The notes under the pieces: generated by a model
The model's database searches: none
The model's input: the letters and a program-made list of their open reading frames with translations, nothing else
What the model was told of the DNA's origin: nothing
Shown: in pieces, positions 42,618-54,901 of the stretch
How the letters are laid out: each line of letters opens with the position of its first letter
Numbering within the stretch: position 1 is the first letter of the stretch
Position numbers and translations under genes: made by a program
Origin: Termitomyces sp. T153
Lineage: Eukaryota > Basidiomycota > Agaricomycetes > Agaricales > Lyophyllaceae
Direction of reading: 5' to 3'
Assembly: GCA_018296165.2 (NCBI GenBank)
Contig: JACKQL020000017.1
Location: forward strand, 930,001-994,000
DNA: 64,000 bases

Positions 42618-44733
42618 TATACATATTCTTTTTCCTTCCAATAGATCCAATTGCCGGGCTCCAAGGGTTTTCCTTCCTTGTCCTGATACGGCTGAGTCCA
42701 AGGACGAATCTTCTTCCATGGTGTGATATCATACAAAAACAACATACGTGTACAGGCAATGCCAGCCTGAAATAGGTTAGAACTTCATCCTGAGATATCC
42801 TTGACTAGCAGTGTTGCGTGACTTACCACGCCTAGTAGTTCCAAATCTTCATGTCCATCTCCCAGGAGCGAAGTTGTCTGTAATACTCCTTCTAAAAATT
42901 GCTCTTTGCTCGACCTGGCAAAGTAAGAGAGGTTTCTGGAATAAATCTCGAGATAGCGTGCATTGTCCCCGTTTCCTAACTCGATGGCAAGTTTTGGCCA
43001 GGAACTGTGATTCGATGCTTGTGCACGAGGGATGTGCCATATTTTGTCCTCATCTTGGTATGCTCCTGGTATATCGCGATAGAAAGCATTTACTGCATCC
43101 TCATCTGCAATGTAAATGCCATATGTTCCTGTTGAGCATGGACATGAGCAACTCTCAAGAGATAAATGAACAAGACCCAGCTTACCTGTATCGATTGTAA
43201 TAGAGTTAGTCATTGTAAAAACCACGTCACCGATCTTTTTACGATGAGAAGGAATCTTCCAGTTTGTGTTTTCCAGCACCTTCACACGGTTGTAATGACT
43301 GGAAGGCTTCGTTCCGAAGCTCACTGTGCCAGTTTGCCAAACAGTCTGGGGCGCATCCCAAACCTTAGACACACTTGAAAAAGAAATATTAACTTCGAAC
43401 GTAGGACAAGCCTGTTATAAGACAGCAATTAACAAGATGAAGTGTAAAATTACATAACGTACCAGTATCTCGTGTCGGATGCCACGCTCCAGCATAGTCT
43501 GTAACAAGTATGTGAGGAATCATGAAAGTTGAATGTGCACATAACGGTATTAACATACCAGGAGCTCGTCGCCATCTAAACTGAGTAGCATATGTAAGTG
43601 AGAACAATCGACAGCATAAATCAACTCACTGTGTGCCAAGCCCCATTATCCCATCGTAGAACGTAGGCCATTCGAGAATGTCTGTATCTACCACGGCACC
43701 AAATTTCACTTTGGGCAAGCTGACCTCATCATTTGTCTCGGTCTTTGCTCGAAGTATCAAATCATCAGAGATGATATCAAAAGCTGTTATAAAACGGAGC
43801 CTAGTAAACGATGACAGTATAAGCAAGAATCCAGTTCTGTTACTTACATGCAAAGGTCAGCACATATTTACCATATCCTCCCGGTTCTCTTTGCTGATGA
43901 TCTTGAACAGCATACACTTGAATAGGGACAAGATCTTTTCCGTCGGGGGGATTATATCCTCCGGATTGCCACTTTTCCTTAGCCATAAGAGTGCTGAAGA
44001 CCCACCTGAATTGAAATGAGTGAATAATCGCAGTGATATAAGTTCTGATCTGATTCCTTACATTGATCGGCTTCCTGAATAAGAACACTTCGATTAGCGT
44101 GTTGATCAAGGTAAGTTGAACGATGAATGACCTGTATCCAAAAGAAAGCGGAAAAGTGGAGCTTGGGAACCAAAGCACTTTGCAGAGTTAGATTGACTGA
44201 GCCAGCTAGTTGACTAGAATACAGTATACTAACGAGGTGGATGATGCATTGGACATTCTGTGCTGGATTGAATGAATCGTATGAGACATAGAAAGTAGGT
44301 TGTGAATTAGAAAAGTGAATATTCACCAACTCCATGAATCCGCGGTTGTACAGTATAAGTTTCTGTGAATCCACGAAGATCCGGCATGATTGCTTTCGTC
44401 GTCACCCCTGATGCGTACGAAAGTATCGCATGACGAGGTTCAGTTTGTAGCATGCTCATCCTACCTGCTGCATGGTTTGTTGGATTCCCGATAGCAGACT
44501 TCGGCTTCTGAGCAGTTTCGAGCGCTGAACTAGGCTTCGGGGTAACGTCAGACTGGGAGTACTTTTTCCGCAGATATTGAATCTGTAAAAAAGACACCTG
44601 CAGTCATTCCCCGTGCGGTACTCTTGAAATGACGAACACATACTTCATCTTTCAAGGGAATGCCTAAAATGACCAGAGTGAGAGGATAAATCACTCCCTT
44701 GTCTTCTAAGACAGGATCGAATGAAGTCATCAT
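42618..44733 (-). CDS. Aspartic protease-like protein without signal peptide, many small exons
   Basis: Start 44733 (MMTSFDPVLEDKGVIYPLTL); there is no signal peptide or obvious membrane anchor. Exon 1 splices at DE to IQYLRKKYSQSDVTPKPSS. The first catalytic motif is assembled from three exons: one ending LLDT plus G, a 13-nt exon (44062-44074), and one starting with WVFS, giving LLDTGSRSMWVFSTLM. Later exons give GGYNPPDGKDLVPIQVYA, PGGYGKYVLTFA, EWPTFYDGIMGLGTQ (pepsin-like GIMGLG), NSITIDTGTYGIYIADEDAV (second catalytic DTG) and YSRNLSYFARSSKEQFLEGV. A last exon from about 42780 ends in KEKEYV with TAA at 42618-42620 (TRMLFLYDITPWKKIRPW). Both catalytic Asp residues are present. A1-type fold is well supported. 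Substrate and location are unknown; without a signal peptide a cytosolic or unconventional route must be considered, or an upstream exon is missed. Confidence 0.82.
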
Positions 44734-46610
44734 GGCAATGATAAGTGAAAGGCAAAAAATCTTTCAGTTATTGATCAGTTGATAAATACGCTTCCGAGTC
44801 GCACTCTGAATGGGGACAGTCAGATCCACATTGCACAATTGACCAGTGTGATTGATACTATGCTTGACCACGCAGTCGGGCAGGTACCCTAGTCCGAGTC
44901 AGCAGGTCACAAATCGGGAGTCCCACCTGACCGTAAGCGATTCAAAGACCTCTTGTTTCAGACTTCGTTTGACATAAGTACATACATACCGTCCCGTCTA
45001 GCAGTCTTCCTTGCTGTTTATATTCATTAGATCAGTTCAACGGATATATTGTCAACTCCATGCCTCCTTATTCATCACATCACTAACTCGACAATTTTAC
45101 AAGATGAATACTTTCCATCGGTAAGGCCTGTAATTGCATTCTGAATCTTCTCTTCAGCCAGAATAAAAACAGGACACGTACGCAGAACACGCCGTTTCTT
45201 GTGTGTCATGGCGTGGTAGAATAGGAAAGCCTTATTTTGGTTTTCTTCTTACTGTTCCCTCAGAAACCAGGGTTTCAAAAGCGCATCAGGTCTACAGAAT
45301 TGATAACCCTGCCACGGCATTGTACAGCAGAGGTGACAAAAAAGTGACAAACTCGGGTCGCGTTCCCAGCATCAGGGCTGCTGTTGTGCATGACTTCGAC
45401 ACAATGCGACGCACCACGACTCACGAGTATGCTTGCTGAAGTTTACACTATCACATAAACCAATAAGCGATGTCAATCAACTGTCCATCAATTGTGCCTA
45501 ATTCCAAACTGATGCTAGCCGAATTCCAATGAAACCCCCCCCCTTGCAAATACTCCCTATTGCCGTCAAGGAACTCGACCATCTCAAGGTATTTTCCCTC
45601 CGTTAAACTTGGATTCTCTCTTCTGATCATAAATACTAGACACAACTGATGAGGAAATTCGAAAAGAACATCAAGAATTGGCCTACATCACACTGCGTGG
45701 CCACGCATAGGTATCTTGTGATATTCAACATTTTGATGTCCATAGAATCCCATCTGGTACCGTAGATGATCACATTTTCTGACCCTGACAAAAACAAACG
45801 TAGAGTTGAGACAGGTCGAACAGGAGTTCATCGGTTTTTCGGCAATTCATCAGACGGCGCTTGAATTATAAAAAAAAAGTGACCAGAATGAACTGAACAG
45901 AGAATTGAGCACCCCTAGTACCCTCAATTATCTGTACGCAGTTCGTGGAAATTTCCGAAACTCCGCACCATCGAAAAAGTGAACAGAACGAACTGAAAGA
46001 TAACAGAGAATCGAACACCCCTAGGGGTGCGGTCATTATTGCATCCGTGGGCACATTGGAATAAATTTACCCCGTTCACTTTCTGCTCACTAATCCATGT
46101 GATCTATCTACCACTAGCCTGATTGAGGCCTTGAAAGCCCTGGAAATACTGATGACCGACGCATTATGCATTAACAATATACGCACCTTCAGAAATATAG
46201 GAAGCCTTGGTTTACACTCGACCATGGTCCACTAGAACAGAGACCAAGCGCACCTGCAAAACAGTGTGAGTGTCCATATCCATTCCAAATAGCAAAGAAT
46301 CATAATTGTCTTGATTCCGCGGATATGGAGTGCTTAATGGGACAATTGTGTGAGCCATAGACCAGCTGGCAGAAGCAAACAACGGTCACGAGTCTACTAG
46401 TAGGGCAAAAAAAGCGTTGATTTTTTGTTACAAATCCTTGGCAAAACAAAAGAAACGTCCTTGTATTGAAGTAGTGTAGCCCATTGTGTTGCATTGGAGG
46501 CTTTGATTGGTAAGAGTACAGGAAAAAGGCCACATAGTAATAAAAAGCAATCACATTCTGATTCCAGCCAAAAAGCATATAGCGTAGAAGGATAACGAGT
46601 AAAGTTGGTA
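44734..46610. other. 1.9-kb intergenic region with a short direct repeat
   Basis: No supported gene. A weak plus-strand frame at 45203-45439 has no motif. An imperfect direct repeat of about 45 bp occurs at 45879-45922 and 45979-46025 ('gaatgaactgaacagagaat' against 'gaacgaactgaaagataaca', both leading into 'gaa(t/c)..acacccctag'-like sequence), probably a small decayed element. A minus-strand frame at 46300-46677 is hydrophobic but most likely the 3' UTR of the next gene. Confidence 0.45.
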
Positions 46611-48274
46611 TCAACGGATGAAGTATCTCTCGATAGAGACTGTCGAATTGCAGCGACTTACCTTGCTGGTATTCCAAACGCAGGGTCGTGGGCCTTGAAT
46701 ACGATTTTTATTATGGAAAAGAAAACCAATTGTTTTCAAACCAGGCAGCTTCTCGACAAACAATCTTCGTGCATTTCCAAAATTGAAATTGACGTGCATA
46801 GTGGCATTAATATTAAACGGGTCATAACCACCATGTGGCCCAAGTTCAATAGTGAGAAGAAGCTTTCTCAAGTTTTTCATCTTCGAAAGAGGTTGGATAA
46901 ACATATCCTGCAATGTTCCAGAAAAACGATGAGCGTATGGAATATAGAATGTCGACAAAGACTGACTATTGGATATGGAGAAAGTCCGCTGTTTTCCTCA
47001 AAACCAGCTTGCTCAAGTTCAAGAATTCGGAGTCTGGGACAAGCTTCTGCAATTACTTCCAATAATGTCGGAGAAGGAGGTTGCTCCAAAGTCAAAGCTA
47101 GTTCAACTAAATGAGCTAACTTCGCTGCGGCACGGACCCAACGGATAGCGTTGTCGTTATCGAGAGCAGTGTATGATAGGGGATTTTCATGACGAGACCT
47201 CCTTATTCTGTATATATCACAAAGGGCCACTACTCGGAGAACTTTCAAGTTCTCGGGCAAGTGGTGTATAAGGATATCATCGTGTCGAAGGTTCGATACA
47301 GAGAGTTTCTGCAGATCTGGAAGATTTGTCCTATGATCAGATAGAAAAATGGTGGGGTTTCTGCGTATGTATCCGGCGGAGAAATTGCAGTCGAGATTGC
47401 GCAAAGATGGCATGCGACTAATAACAATAGAAAAGGGCTCGGCTTCACCGAACGGTACATGTCCCACCATACAGAATGTGTGCAAGACTGGCCAATCAAT
47501 TCTCTCTAAAGTTGAAAACAAAATGAGGTCTCCAGAAATTTCCAATCTTCTCAACCTTGGAGCAACAGTTTCAAGTATGATTGTTATATTTTCAAACTCC
47601 TGAGCTGTGTCGATGTCCGGTGACCTCTCTGGCATCACGGTTAATGCCAGAGAAGTAAGACGGTCCATTCGAGAAAATATGCCAGGCAAAAAAGGTCCGT
47701 CAAAACGAGTCTCCAGAAGTTCCACCGCCTCTAAAGGGATACTTGAAGTTGCTTTCAGGAGAGCCTCCGAAATCGATTCAACGTGAAAGACAAGATGACT
47801 GAGGTTGTTCAAGCGAAGAAGATGCACGTCCATATTGGTCACATCAACTGGCACATCCCTCATTTTACCGAGGTGCGTCTTGTCATGCACATGGACCTTG
47901 CTAGGTTGTGACTCATGTCAGCATTCACTTGCGGGATAGGTCCAGTTGATGCGTGCATACCGAATATATGGCCATATTGTTGATGGCCACATTGATTTAG
48001 ACTTTGTGTGAAAGCGGGCACTATGGACCTCGTTGAAAAGCAAAGGGAGAGAAGCCTCTCGCAGGCGGAAACAAGCGGTCGATACGATGCAGAGTTCATG
48101 CTTGGGGTAGTTGGGCCTGACGGGATCAAAGTATATGAATTCACATATCAAACGGAAAGCGATATAGTCAAGCGAGTAAAACTTGGAGTCAGAATTCAAT
48201 CGTGTCAATGCGTGCTCCTGAGTAGAGTGCGGCATGGATTCGAGAGGGACACGACAAGTGATAAGGGAGGACAA
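46611..48274 (-). CDS. F-box/LRR protein with a frame break near its C-terminus
   Basis: Start 48274. Residues about 34-75 (YIAFRLICEFIYFDPVRPN, ELCIVSTACFRLREASLPLL) follow the agaric F-box pattern (LLRLICEFI...LSLTCR.LREPALPLLF). A 60-nt intron at about 47965-47905 joins PYIR to KVHVHDKTHLGKMRDV in frame. A long leucine-rich region follows (NNLSHLVFHVESISEALLKA, SLALTVMPERSPDIDTAQEF, PRLRRLEISGDLILFSTLER, LPDLQKLSVSNLRHDDILIH, CPRLRILELEQAGFEENSG). At about 46940-46975 the protein-like reading moves to another frame (STFYIPYAHRFSGTLQDMFI, MKNLRKLLLTIELGPHGGYD) with an 82-nt overlap. I find no splice pair in the right phase, so a frameshift or an atypical intron is likely. Predicted role: substrate receptor of an SCF ubiquitin ligase. 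Confidence 0.72.
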
Positions 48275-48443
48275 ACAAAAACCGCTCCGGACTTCTTATA
48301 TATTACGTCAGCCAAAACTCCCATGGTATTTTTGAACCGTGAAAAATCCTTGTTTTACCTGATCTCGTTGACCGTATGGCTACATCATCTGAGTCATCCA
48401 TTCAAGTGGTAAGTATAAATTCATTAATTATTTGTGACTCTGT

Positions 48444-49834
48444 TTAGACGATTGCACTGTCATTGTGTACACCAAAAGCCAAAGCCTCCATCACCTTCTG
48501 CGGCATGTCCCAGTGGGCCTATAACAAGTTGTAAGTATGTCCCTAGAATCCAAGCTAACTACACTGACAAAGTGATTTCCGCCCTCAATAGGCAGAAAAA
48601 TAGCGGTCCTCACATTCCGGCCGTTCCGCCTGTGCTCATCGTAAGTGCGTTCAGCTTGGATCCCGAACCAATAGCACCGCCATGTGGTCCGTGTAGGACG
48701 AAGATAAATGATAGGACAGTTTGGGAACGCCATCGTAGAAGTGTTGTCGTCGAGTCCAAGGACTCGGTCGGATAATTCTCGTATGTATGATTGCATGGTG
48801 GGTTGAAACCTGGGAGGGTCATTGACAGGACTTTTCTGTAATGGCAGACAACGTTGAGGACGAATACTTACACAGGCATATCTGATCTCCTAAACGCATC
48901 ATAATCATGAAACGCCTTCAAATCCTCTGCGCTCCAAGTATCGCTCGTAGCAAATTCCGTACGTCGAGCAAAGTGTAAATCCCTGACCGACTCTGGGTTC
49001 TTCGGATGATCGTAGTACGAGCTCACCCATACATCAAAATTGTGCTGAGCCACTTCCGGTGGCTCGGTGGTAAATGTTGTAAGGGGGTCGTATATATTTG
49101 GAGGAGTCTCGCTCGGGGGAAGTCTCCATCCAAATGCAAGGAGAGTCGCATCTGTGCTTATCAGTAAGGAGGAATTTGGCCGATTAAAATTCTTACCATA
49201 AATAATGAGGTTCTTCACATACTTGCCCAATAACTCATAGGTCTCGGGAGCAAAGAGATTTTTATGGGAAAATAAAGTTATCGCCGTGAGGTTTCCCAAG
49301 GACCACCCCATAATGGCAAATCCGCCCGTCGTGCGGTCAGCATTGACTTTAGGAACATTGTGTTGTTCGATAAACCATAGAAGGAATTGAGCAAGGTGGA
49401 CACCTAGACGATCCAAGAAGGCTCTTTGGCCATGGTTCAGATCCTCTAGCTCGTCGGAGGTATATTTGGAAGAGCCGACGTAGTCTCGTCGGTTCCAGAT
49501 TACTGTACGTAGGTTGAAGGCGTGGGCATGGTTATGGAGTTTTTTCAGGTTATCTGTCGTCATTGTATACGTCGTGAACATGGTGCTCGAGGATGGAATA
49601 ATGATACTCACCGCCCGTGAACGCGATCCCGTGCAGTACAATGATGGTCGTATAATCGGTAGAGCCCGGAGGAGGGCCACTATCAGTGAAGAAAATATCA
49701 ATACCGTCCGGAAGCTGAGCAGTATTCGAAGTGAATGGAACATTAGACATGATAGAGGGATGAGAGTCGATGAGAAAATTGGCTGCACGAGGATCGATAG
49801 GTGGGAATGCATTCGGCCCGTTGTTCCATGTCAC
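48444..49834 (-). CDS. Alpha/beta hydrolase
   Basis: Serine hydrolase fold. Reading minus: SNTAQLPDGIDIFFTDSG and TTIIVLHGIAFTG (oxyanion HG after strand 3), an intron, then LKKLHNHAHAFNLRTVIWN and RRDYVGSSKYTSDELEDLNH. The nucleophile elbow is GFAIMGWSLGNLTAITLFS (GWSLG, GxSxG type), followed by a lid region (EVAQHNFDVWVSSYYDHPKN), and the catalytic His is in GGNHF joined by splicing to AHWDMPQKVMEAL. The stop is TAA at 48444-48446. A certain ATG start is at 49750 (MSNVPFT). The same frame stays open and protein-like upstream to 49834 (AFPPIDPRAANFLIDSHPS), so an upstream exon with the true start is possible. Natural substrate unknown. No signal peptide seen. Confidence 0.85.
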
Positions 49835-50062
49835 AGTGGACTCTCACCAATTGCTTACGGCGGACATATTCCGTGAGCAGAATGAAACAGGTGGTATTAC
49901 GGTGTAAGTTGGACCTTACAGAAGTCAAGGGTATCAGTATAATTAGCGATAGCAAACGAGAGAAGAAACGAACAATGCAAATAAATAAATAGTGATTTAA
50001 ATGATCTGTACAATTTCCTCCTTCGATATTATCCACTTTATAAACTCCTTCTAGACGGCTGT

Positions 50063-51600
50063 CTAGGTGTGAACGCGTGAATGTCGCCCACGTCCCAGCT
50101 CGTTGGAGACGTAGTGCCAAATGTAGTGAGACCACCCCTCCATGACGCCTGCGCCAGTCATAATGTGGAGACAGTCGCTCGTAGTATGCTAGAAAGTGGA
50201 TTGAGATCGAGGTCAAACGGATGCTTATTTTGAGGTACGTACCGCGTCGGGGCGTAGACGCCCAGGTCGCTCGATAGCAAGGTAATGCAAGTCGGGGTAT
50301 TTTCTCGGTATTTCAGTCAGAATTTTCTAAAGCAAAATTATCAGTGAAAGAAGACCCTACGAGAAATTGGATGTCTGACTTCAAATACTTCATTGTATCT
50401 CCAAATGCTTCCCCAATTATACGAATAGCTCCCCTCAGGACGGACTTCACTCCATGGCTTCTTGATATTGTGACAGTTGTCGTGTCCAGGAAGGTACGCG
50501 CGAACCACAACCTGTCTCTTCCTAGCCCCACGATCTTTCCTAGCGGCTTCATCCAAAGCACTCTGAACATCCGTCGCCCACTTCCTCATAGCGTGTTCAA
50601 AGAAATCAATGACGCCATCGATGCCGAACTTCGCACCCTCATAGACCAACGGAGCGTTCTTCCCATACCCGCCGAAAAGTGTAGTCGTCCAATGGCCTCC
50701 TGTGCTGATCACAAGTGTACTATATCCGTTCTCAAGAAACAAAGGAAGGTACTCCGTCGGACTCATATTCCAGGTCGCCTCATCCGAGAACAAGGAGAAA
50801 TTCTCATGTGTATCGGGGTAAAGAGTGTCATGAAGACGCACAAGTTCCTCGGGTGTCATGAGAAGATCAATGCGTCGAAAAGTGGCAAGTGGAGTCTCTG
50901 TGATGTTAAAATGAGCAGGAATGTACATTTCTTTGACAAGAGGCGATTCGGGGTTGAGGTAGAGGTTCTGCGGCCATGCGCGATCAAAGTATGAGTTCGG
51001 GGTATAGTTTGGTGTAGCAATGACGTGTGGGTATAAAATGCATGACAACGAGAAGAAGTGGCCTTCGGTGATAGAATCACCCAATAACAGCCATCCACCC
51101 TGCTGCACCATGTCCTGTACTATGTTCTCCTTGTTCAGCTCCTTCAGGCCTTCACACCCATCTTCTGGACCAACGGTCCACTTGTATGACTGAGCCTCAG
51201 GAAACCGGCCCCATTGATTGGTGTTGTCAGAGGCGAGATGCCAGTAGAACTCGCGTGAGCTGGCGCAGCCTTCAAAACCGGAGAAAGCAAGCGCCTGGGA
51301 CTGGTTGGTCATGATAGGGATACTTGTACGGTCATGTGGGCCAGTCCAGCGACCGTTTCCATAGGCTCTCGGCGGACATCGCCCTGGTATCCTGTCGAAG
51401 TTGAACATTCCCTCGGAGAAGTTGACTGATGTGAGGAAACTAGGCTTGGTGTAGGAGTAGATGATGAGAAGGAATGTGCAGGTTGCTCCCAGAAGGAGAA
51501 CTTTAACGGACAACGTCCTGGCATTCAAGCCCATCGTCGTTGTGATCAGGTAAATTGCATGCCACGAAAAGAGGGTGCTGATCGCTGTTGATCTCATCAA
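50063..51600 (-). CDS. SGNH/PC-esterase family type II membrane protein
   Basis: Start at 51600 (MMRSTAIST), or at the Met at 51534 (MGLNARTLSVKV). One transmembrane segment near the N-terminus (KVLLLGATCTFLLIIYSYT) gives a type II topology with a lumenal catalytic domain. GGWLLLGDSITEGHFFSLSC carries the GDS nucleophile motif, and the last exon carries TSDCLHIMTGAGVMEGW, with the D-x-x-H pair expected of PC-esterase (TBL/DUF231/CAS1-like) proteins. Cys residues are scattered in the lumenal part (CPPRAYGNGRW, DGCEGLKELN). The main exon runs to about 50341, followed by PRKYPDLHYLAIERPGRLRP and, after an intron near 50240-50190, the last exon ending RHSRVHT with TAG at 50063-50065. Relatives O-acetylate or de-acetylate surface glycans in the Golgi. 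Substrate unknown here. Confidence 0.83.
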
Positions 51601-54027
51601 CTGCGGAACGGGTTGAAAATCCTTTCCCGAATCCGATCATTACCGGGCCGCACTTATGGAGCTTCATTTCATTTTCAACATTGTGGTCACGACGACACCG
51701 AAGCCTTGGTCCTCGAGCTTCGAGCCTCAAGAGCTTCTACTTCATGGTCTACTATGCACTGTAACGGAGGACTCAGATTCTCTGACACGATAAATTTCCG
51801 AGTGTTGAAACTCTCAATCGCCATGAGCAGCGAGGGCGCCATCCCTTTCAATTGCGCTTTTGCCTGGATGCATTACCAATTTCAGGAGCTTTTTCTTTGT
51901 TAGGTCTTGATTCAAATAGCAAACCCATCCTCTTATCGCCGTCACATGCCTCGCGTGGTGTTATACAACCGGGAGCTTTTCTGGTTTCTTCCAAATTTGA
52001 AGACGTATCAAATTACTGTCTCCAAGCCTGCATGTGGAAGAAGTGATGTCCCATGAGAAACACCCTCGAGGATTAAGGAATAGGATGTGGGAATTCAACG
52101 ACCTCCAGCTCAAGTCGCCCATGTGATACGTTAAACATGACACGATAACCCTCCCGCGGAGAGTATGCGGTGTCGTAAAAACGGCGGTGGCTCAGGAGAG
52201 CCTCTCGATAGATATATCAATGTGGCTCCTGTATCATAATAAACCAGACGCCCATGTCGTCTTCAATTCCTATTTTGGATCCAAAGACTTGTGCGACCCA
52301 TTGAACTTCAAAACAACAAGGCCCAGAGCGGACGTACGTTCTGATCCCAGGCAATACCTATCCTCTCCCTCTCCCTCTGCATTGATCATCCTCTTCTGCA
52401 TCCATCTATCTTATATGTCGGATGAGCCTCGAGATGGATCGCAAACTTTTCTTCACTCGCCTTCTTACTGAGATCACTCCCTCGGCTGTCCGTGATTCTT
52501 GCCTGCCTTATCACGATAGAATGCCAACTTATCCGACCGAACCAGCAACGGTCTTTAGCACATCAGTTTACTAGATCGAAGTGGTGACCCGATTTGTACA
52601 CCATTAGTCCCTAGTGCCAGCGACGAAAATTAGTCAGTTCCGTGAACGTGAACGCGTGCAACCATTTAAAATGGACGGAAAGTACTATATCATAGAAGTG
52701 GTGGACCTCGGCCTATATTTTCCACTTTACAAGTTCATGTACTGGGTTGTATCTACACCGCCATCAGTACTGCAGATGAAATAAGTATCACTCACCTGTA
52801 GTTGAAGGTGACCCTGAAATGACGTCCTGTTCGTTTTTAAGAATACGGCGGCATTTGTCGACGTCGATTGTCATGATGTCGATTGTCATGGGCCTCTCAG
52901 TCAATGCTCGAACTCAAAAGACTGACAATATTAGCATTGATCAGTCGATTTTGGATAGTCAATCACCTCCGGCCTTAAAAACAGGGACAATATACCGTCT
53001 AACAACCATACTTGCCTGTTACTTCGTCAAGATCTTCTCAAACTTCTTTGGCTTACGCTTCAAGCGAATCGAATCATTACAGTACTGCGCTCGAGTCAAG
53101 TTGGGCTTGCAAACGATCATGAGTACCATGCGGGCATTCGACAATGCCGCAGACGGACATCTCTGCGTGACCACCTGTGCCGACGATAGCCACTCTTTCC
53201 TCAATCGTTGTAGCTGCGTTGAACCATGAGATCAGGATGGAGAAAGATCCACTCTGGCTTGGCTTGACTTCTGTTACTTCCATGAATACGGGCCGTATCA
53301 GTGTTGAATTTCTCTTTCGTCCTCTTGCAAATCACAGTAATCTCCGTAAGGTTTGCGTCACTATCATTAATCTGATAGAAAAAAAAAACAGTGGCTGACT
53401 GCAGGTTCCTGCTTCTGCGTTGCCTGAGGCTAGTAGTGGACATATTGTGGCTCAGCATACAGTCTAGATACAATTTTAATTACCATCTCCCCTCCAAGAA
53501 TACTCGTAATCTCATTCTTCCATGTCTGAGAGACCTCTTTTTCAAGCGGCACACCTCCAGAAGCGATACACCGTTCCCTCCTTACAGAAAAGCGGGTGAC
53601 CTCAATCTCATCGAAAGATCTACTAGTTGTCCTCCAGAAGACCTTACGTTAAAGAATATCCAAGTCTACCCCCGACGAGCAGAAGACCTCATGAGTTGCT
53701 TACACTGCAGCATTTGCGCCCCTCCTTATAAACACTGTCAGTAAAGGGAGAAGCGCCCCCGTCGTGTTATCAAACCCTCTAAAAAGCTGGACGGCTCGCT
53801 AAGAAACATACTAACACTGCAACTCACCAAACAGAGGTCGAACAGCACTTTCGACCTCTGTTCAAGGCTCTCTGGGGATTAGAGCTCTGTCGCTGCTCGC
53901 TGAAAGATAGTGAGCTCTTGATGGAATTTGTGCGATCGCAAAGTCACTCGGGAAATCGAGGCAGTGCGGCACGCAAGTTGGGTGACCATCCCGAACAAAG
54001 GTCGTTACAAGTGTAATGTAGCATCTG
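51601..54027. other. 2.4-kb region without a convincing gene
   Basis: CpG-normal. The longest frames are 52819-53229 (+), 53391-53744 (+) and minus frames at 53077-53473. The minus frames (SILISWFNAATTIEERVAIV) look slightly protein-like but break within 70-90 codons and I cannot connect them. A 15-bp tandem duplication 'gtcgattgtcatgat' occurs at about 52863-52892. It could be a relic gene. Confidence 0.4.
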
Positions 54028-54901
54028 TTAACCAACTTGAGCCCTTCCATCCAGAATTGCAGAGTACAACGGCTTTATCTTGTCAATCGTGTCGTACTCT
54101 CGGTAGGCCTTGCCTAAATCTTCCCAAAGATCATCATCGTCCAGACGTCGACTGACATCCTCTTGCCACACATCATCTGACATATGGTACTCTCGGTAGG
54201 CCTCGTCCCATTCTTCCCAAAGTTCGTCATTGTCCAGAGATCGACCAACATCATCTTGCCACACATCATGTTCAAGTGCAATAACTCTTGTCACAGAGTC
54301 CACAACTTCAAAATCCTTCGTTACACCTACGAAAACCAACATCTTCATGAACCACTGATACAATCAATTTGTATGAAAAAAAATTACCTTTCCGCTTAGC
54401 AGGCTTTGCAATGTCCAGCAAGGAAGCCAAGACTAAATCTTGAGACTCTTGACCAAGTCCATCATCTCCCATCTTTCGCGGAGGCTCAAATTCGAAGTTG
54501 CAAAGTTTACAATCAGCGCTGGATGGACAAAGGATGTGATCTTCGGCGTCGTCACCGACATGCACAAAGGCGCGGCCATTCCAATAAGTTTCATTCATCT
54601 TTCCGTGTGTGCGGCGGCCCATGCCCGGAGCGATTGAAGGCTGAAAATTTCCAAATATGCATTTCAAACGTGCCTCGAAAATTCGATACTGCTATTACCT
54701 TGGGCTTTGGGAGCAGATTTCGTGCTTCTGCGGCTGCTCTGAACGTCAAACCCGCGGCTTTGGCATTCGCTCTGAATTGCTGGAGTAGCCGTAACAAAAT
54801 GAGTTTTCGACACAGACAAAGTAGGTGGCGCCTAGATAAGTAAGTCTACACACCTTCTTAGCGACCTCTGGACCACGCGGAGAAAGTACTGATCGCGTCA
54901 T
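54028..54901 (-). CDS. Small protein with tandem 31-residue acidic repeat, unknown
   Basis: Four exons fit in one frame: MTRSVLSPRGPEVAKK from 54901; QFRANAKAAGLTFRAAAEAR; PSIAPGMGRRTHGKMNETYW through CPSSADCKLCNFEFEPPRKM; then a 61-nt intron (GTAATT...TTCGTAG) to GVTKDFEVVDSVTRVIALEH and the repeat region, with the stop at 54028. The total is about 227 residues. The CxxC of DCKLCNFEF could bind metal with CPSSAD. The repeat unit DVWQ-[DE]-DV-x-R-x-LDxD-[ED]-LWE-x(5)-AYREY occurs twice in direct tandem, matching an exact 93-bp DNA period (54094 and 54187). I do not recognise the family. Aromatic and acidic repeats suggest a protein-binding tail. The intron choice is inferred: without it the frame ends earlier at RRCNEGF. 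Confidence 0.6.

Noticed and set aside
49743..50216. 157-codon minus-strand frame between the hydrolase and esterase genes
   Set aside because: Overlaps the last exon of the PC-esterase gene in another frame and the 5' part of the hydrolase. No motif.
50344..50994. 216-codon plus-strand frame
   Set aside because: Lies antisense to the PC-esterase-like gene, whose motifs (GDS, DxxH) are unambiguous.
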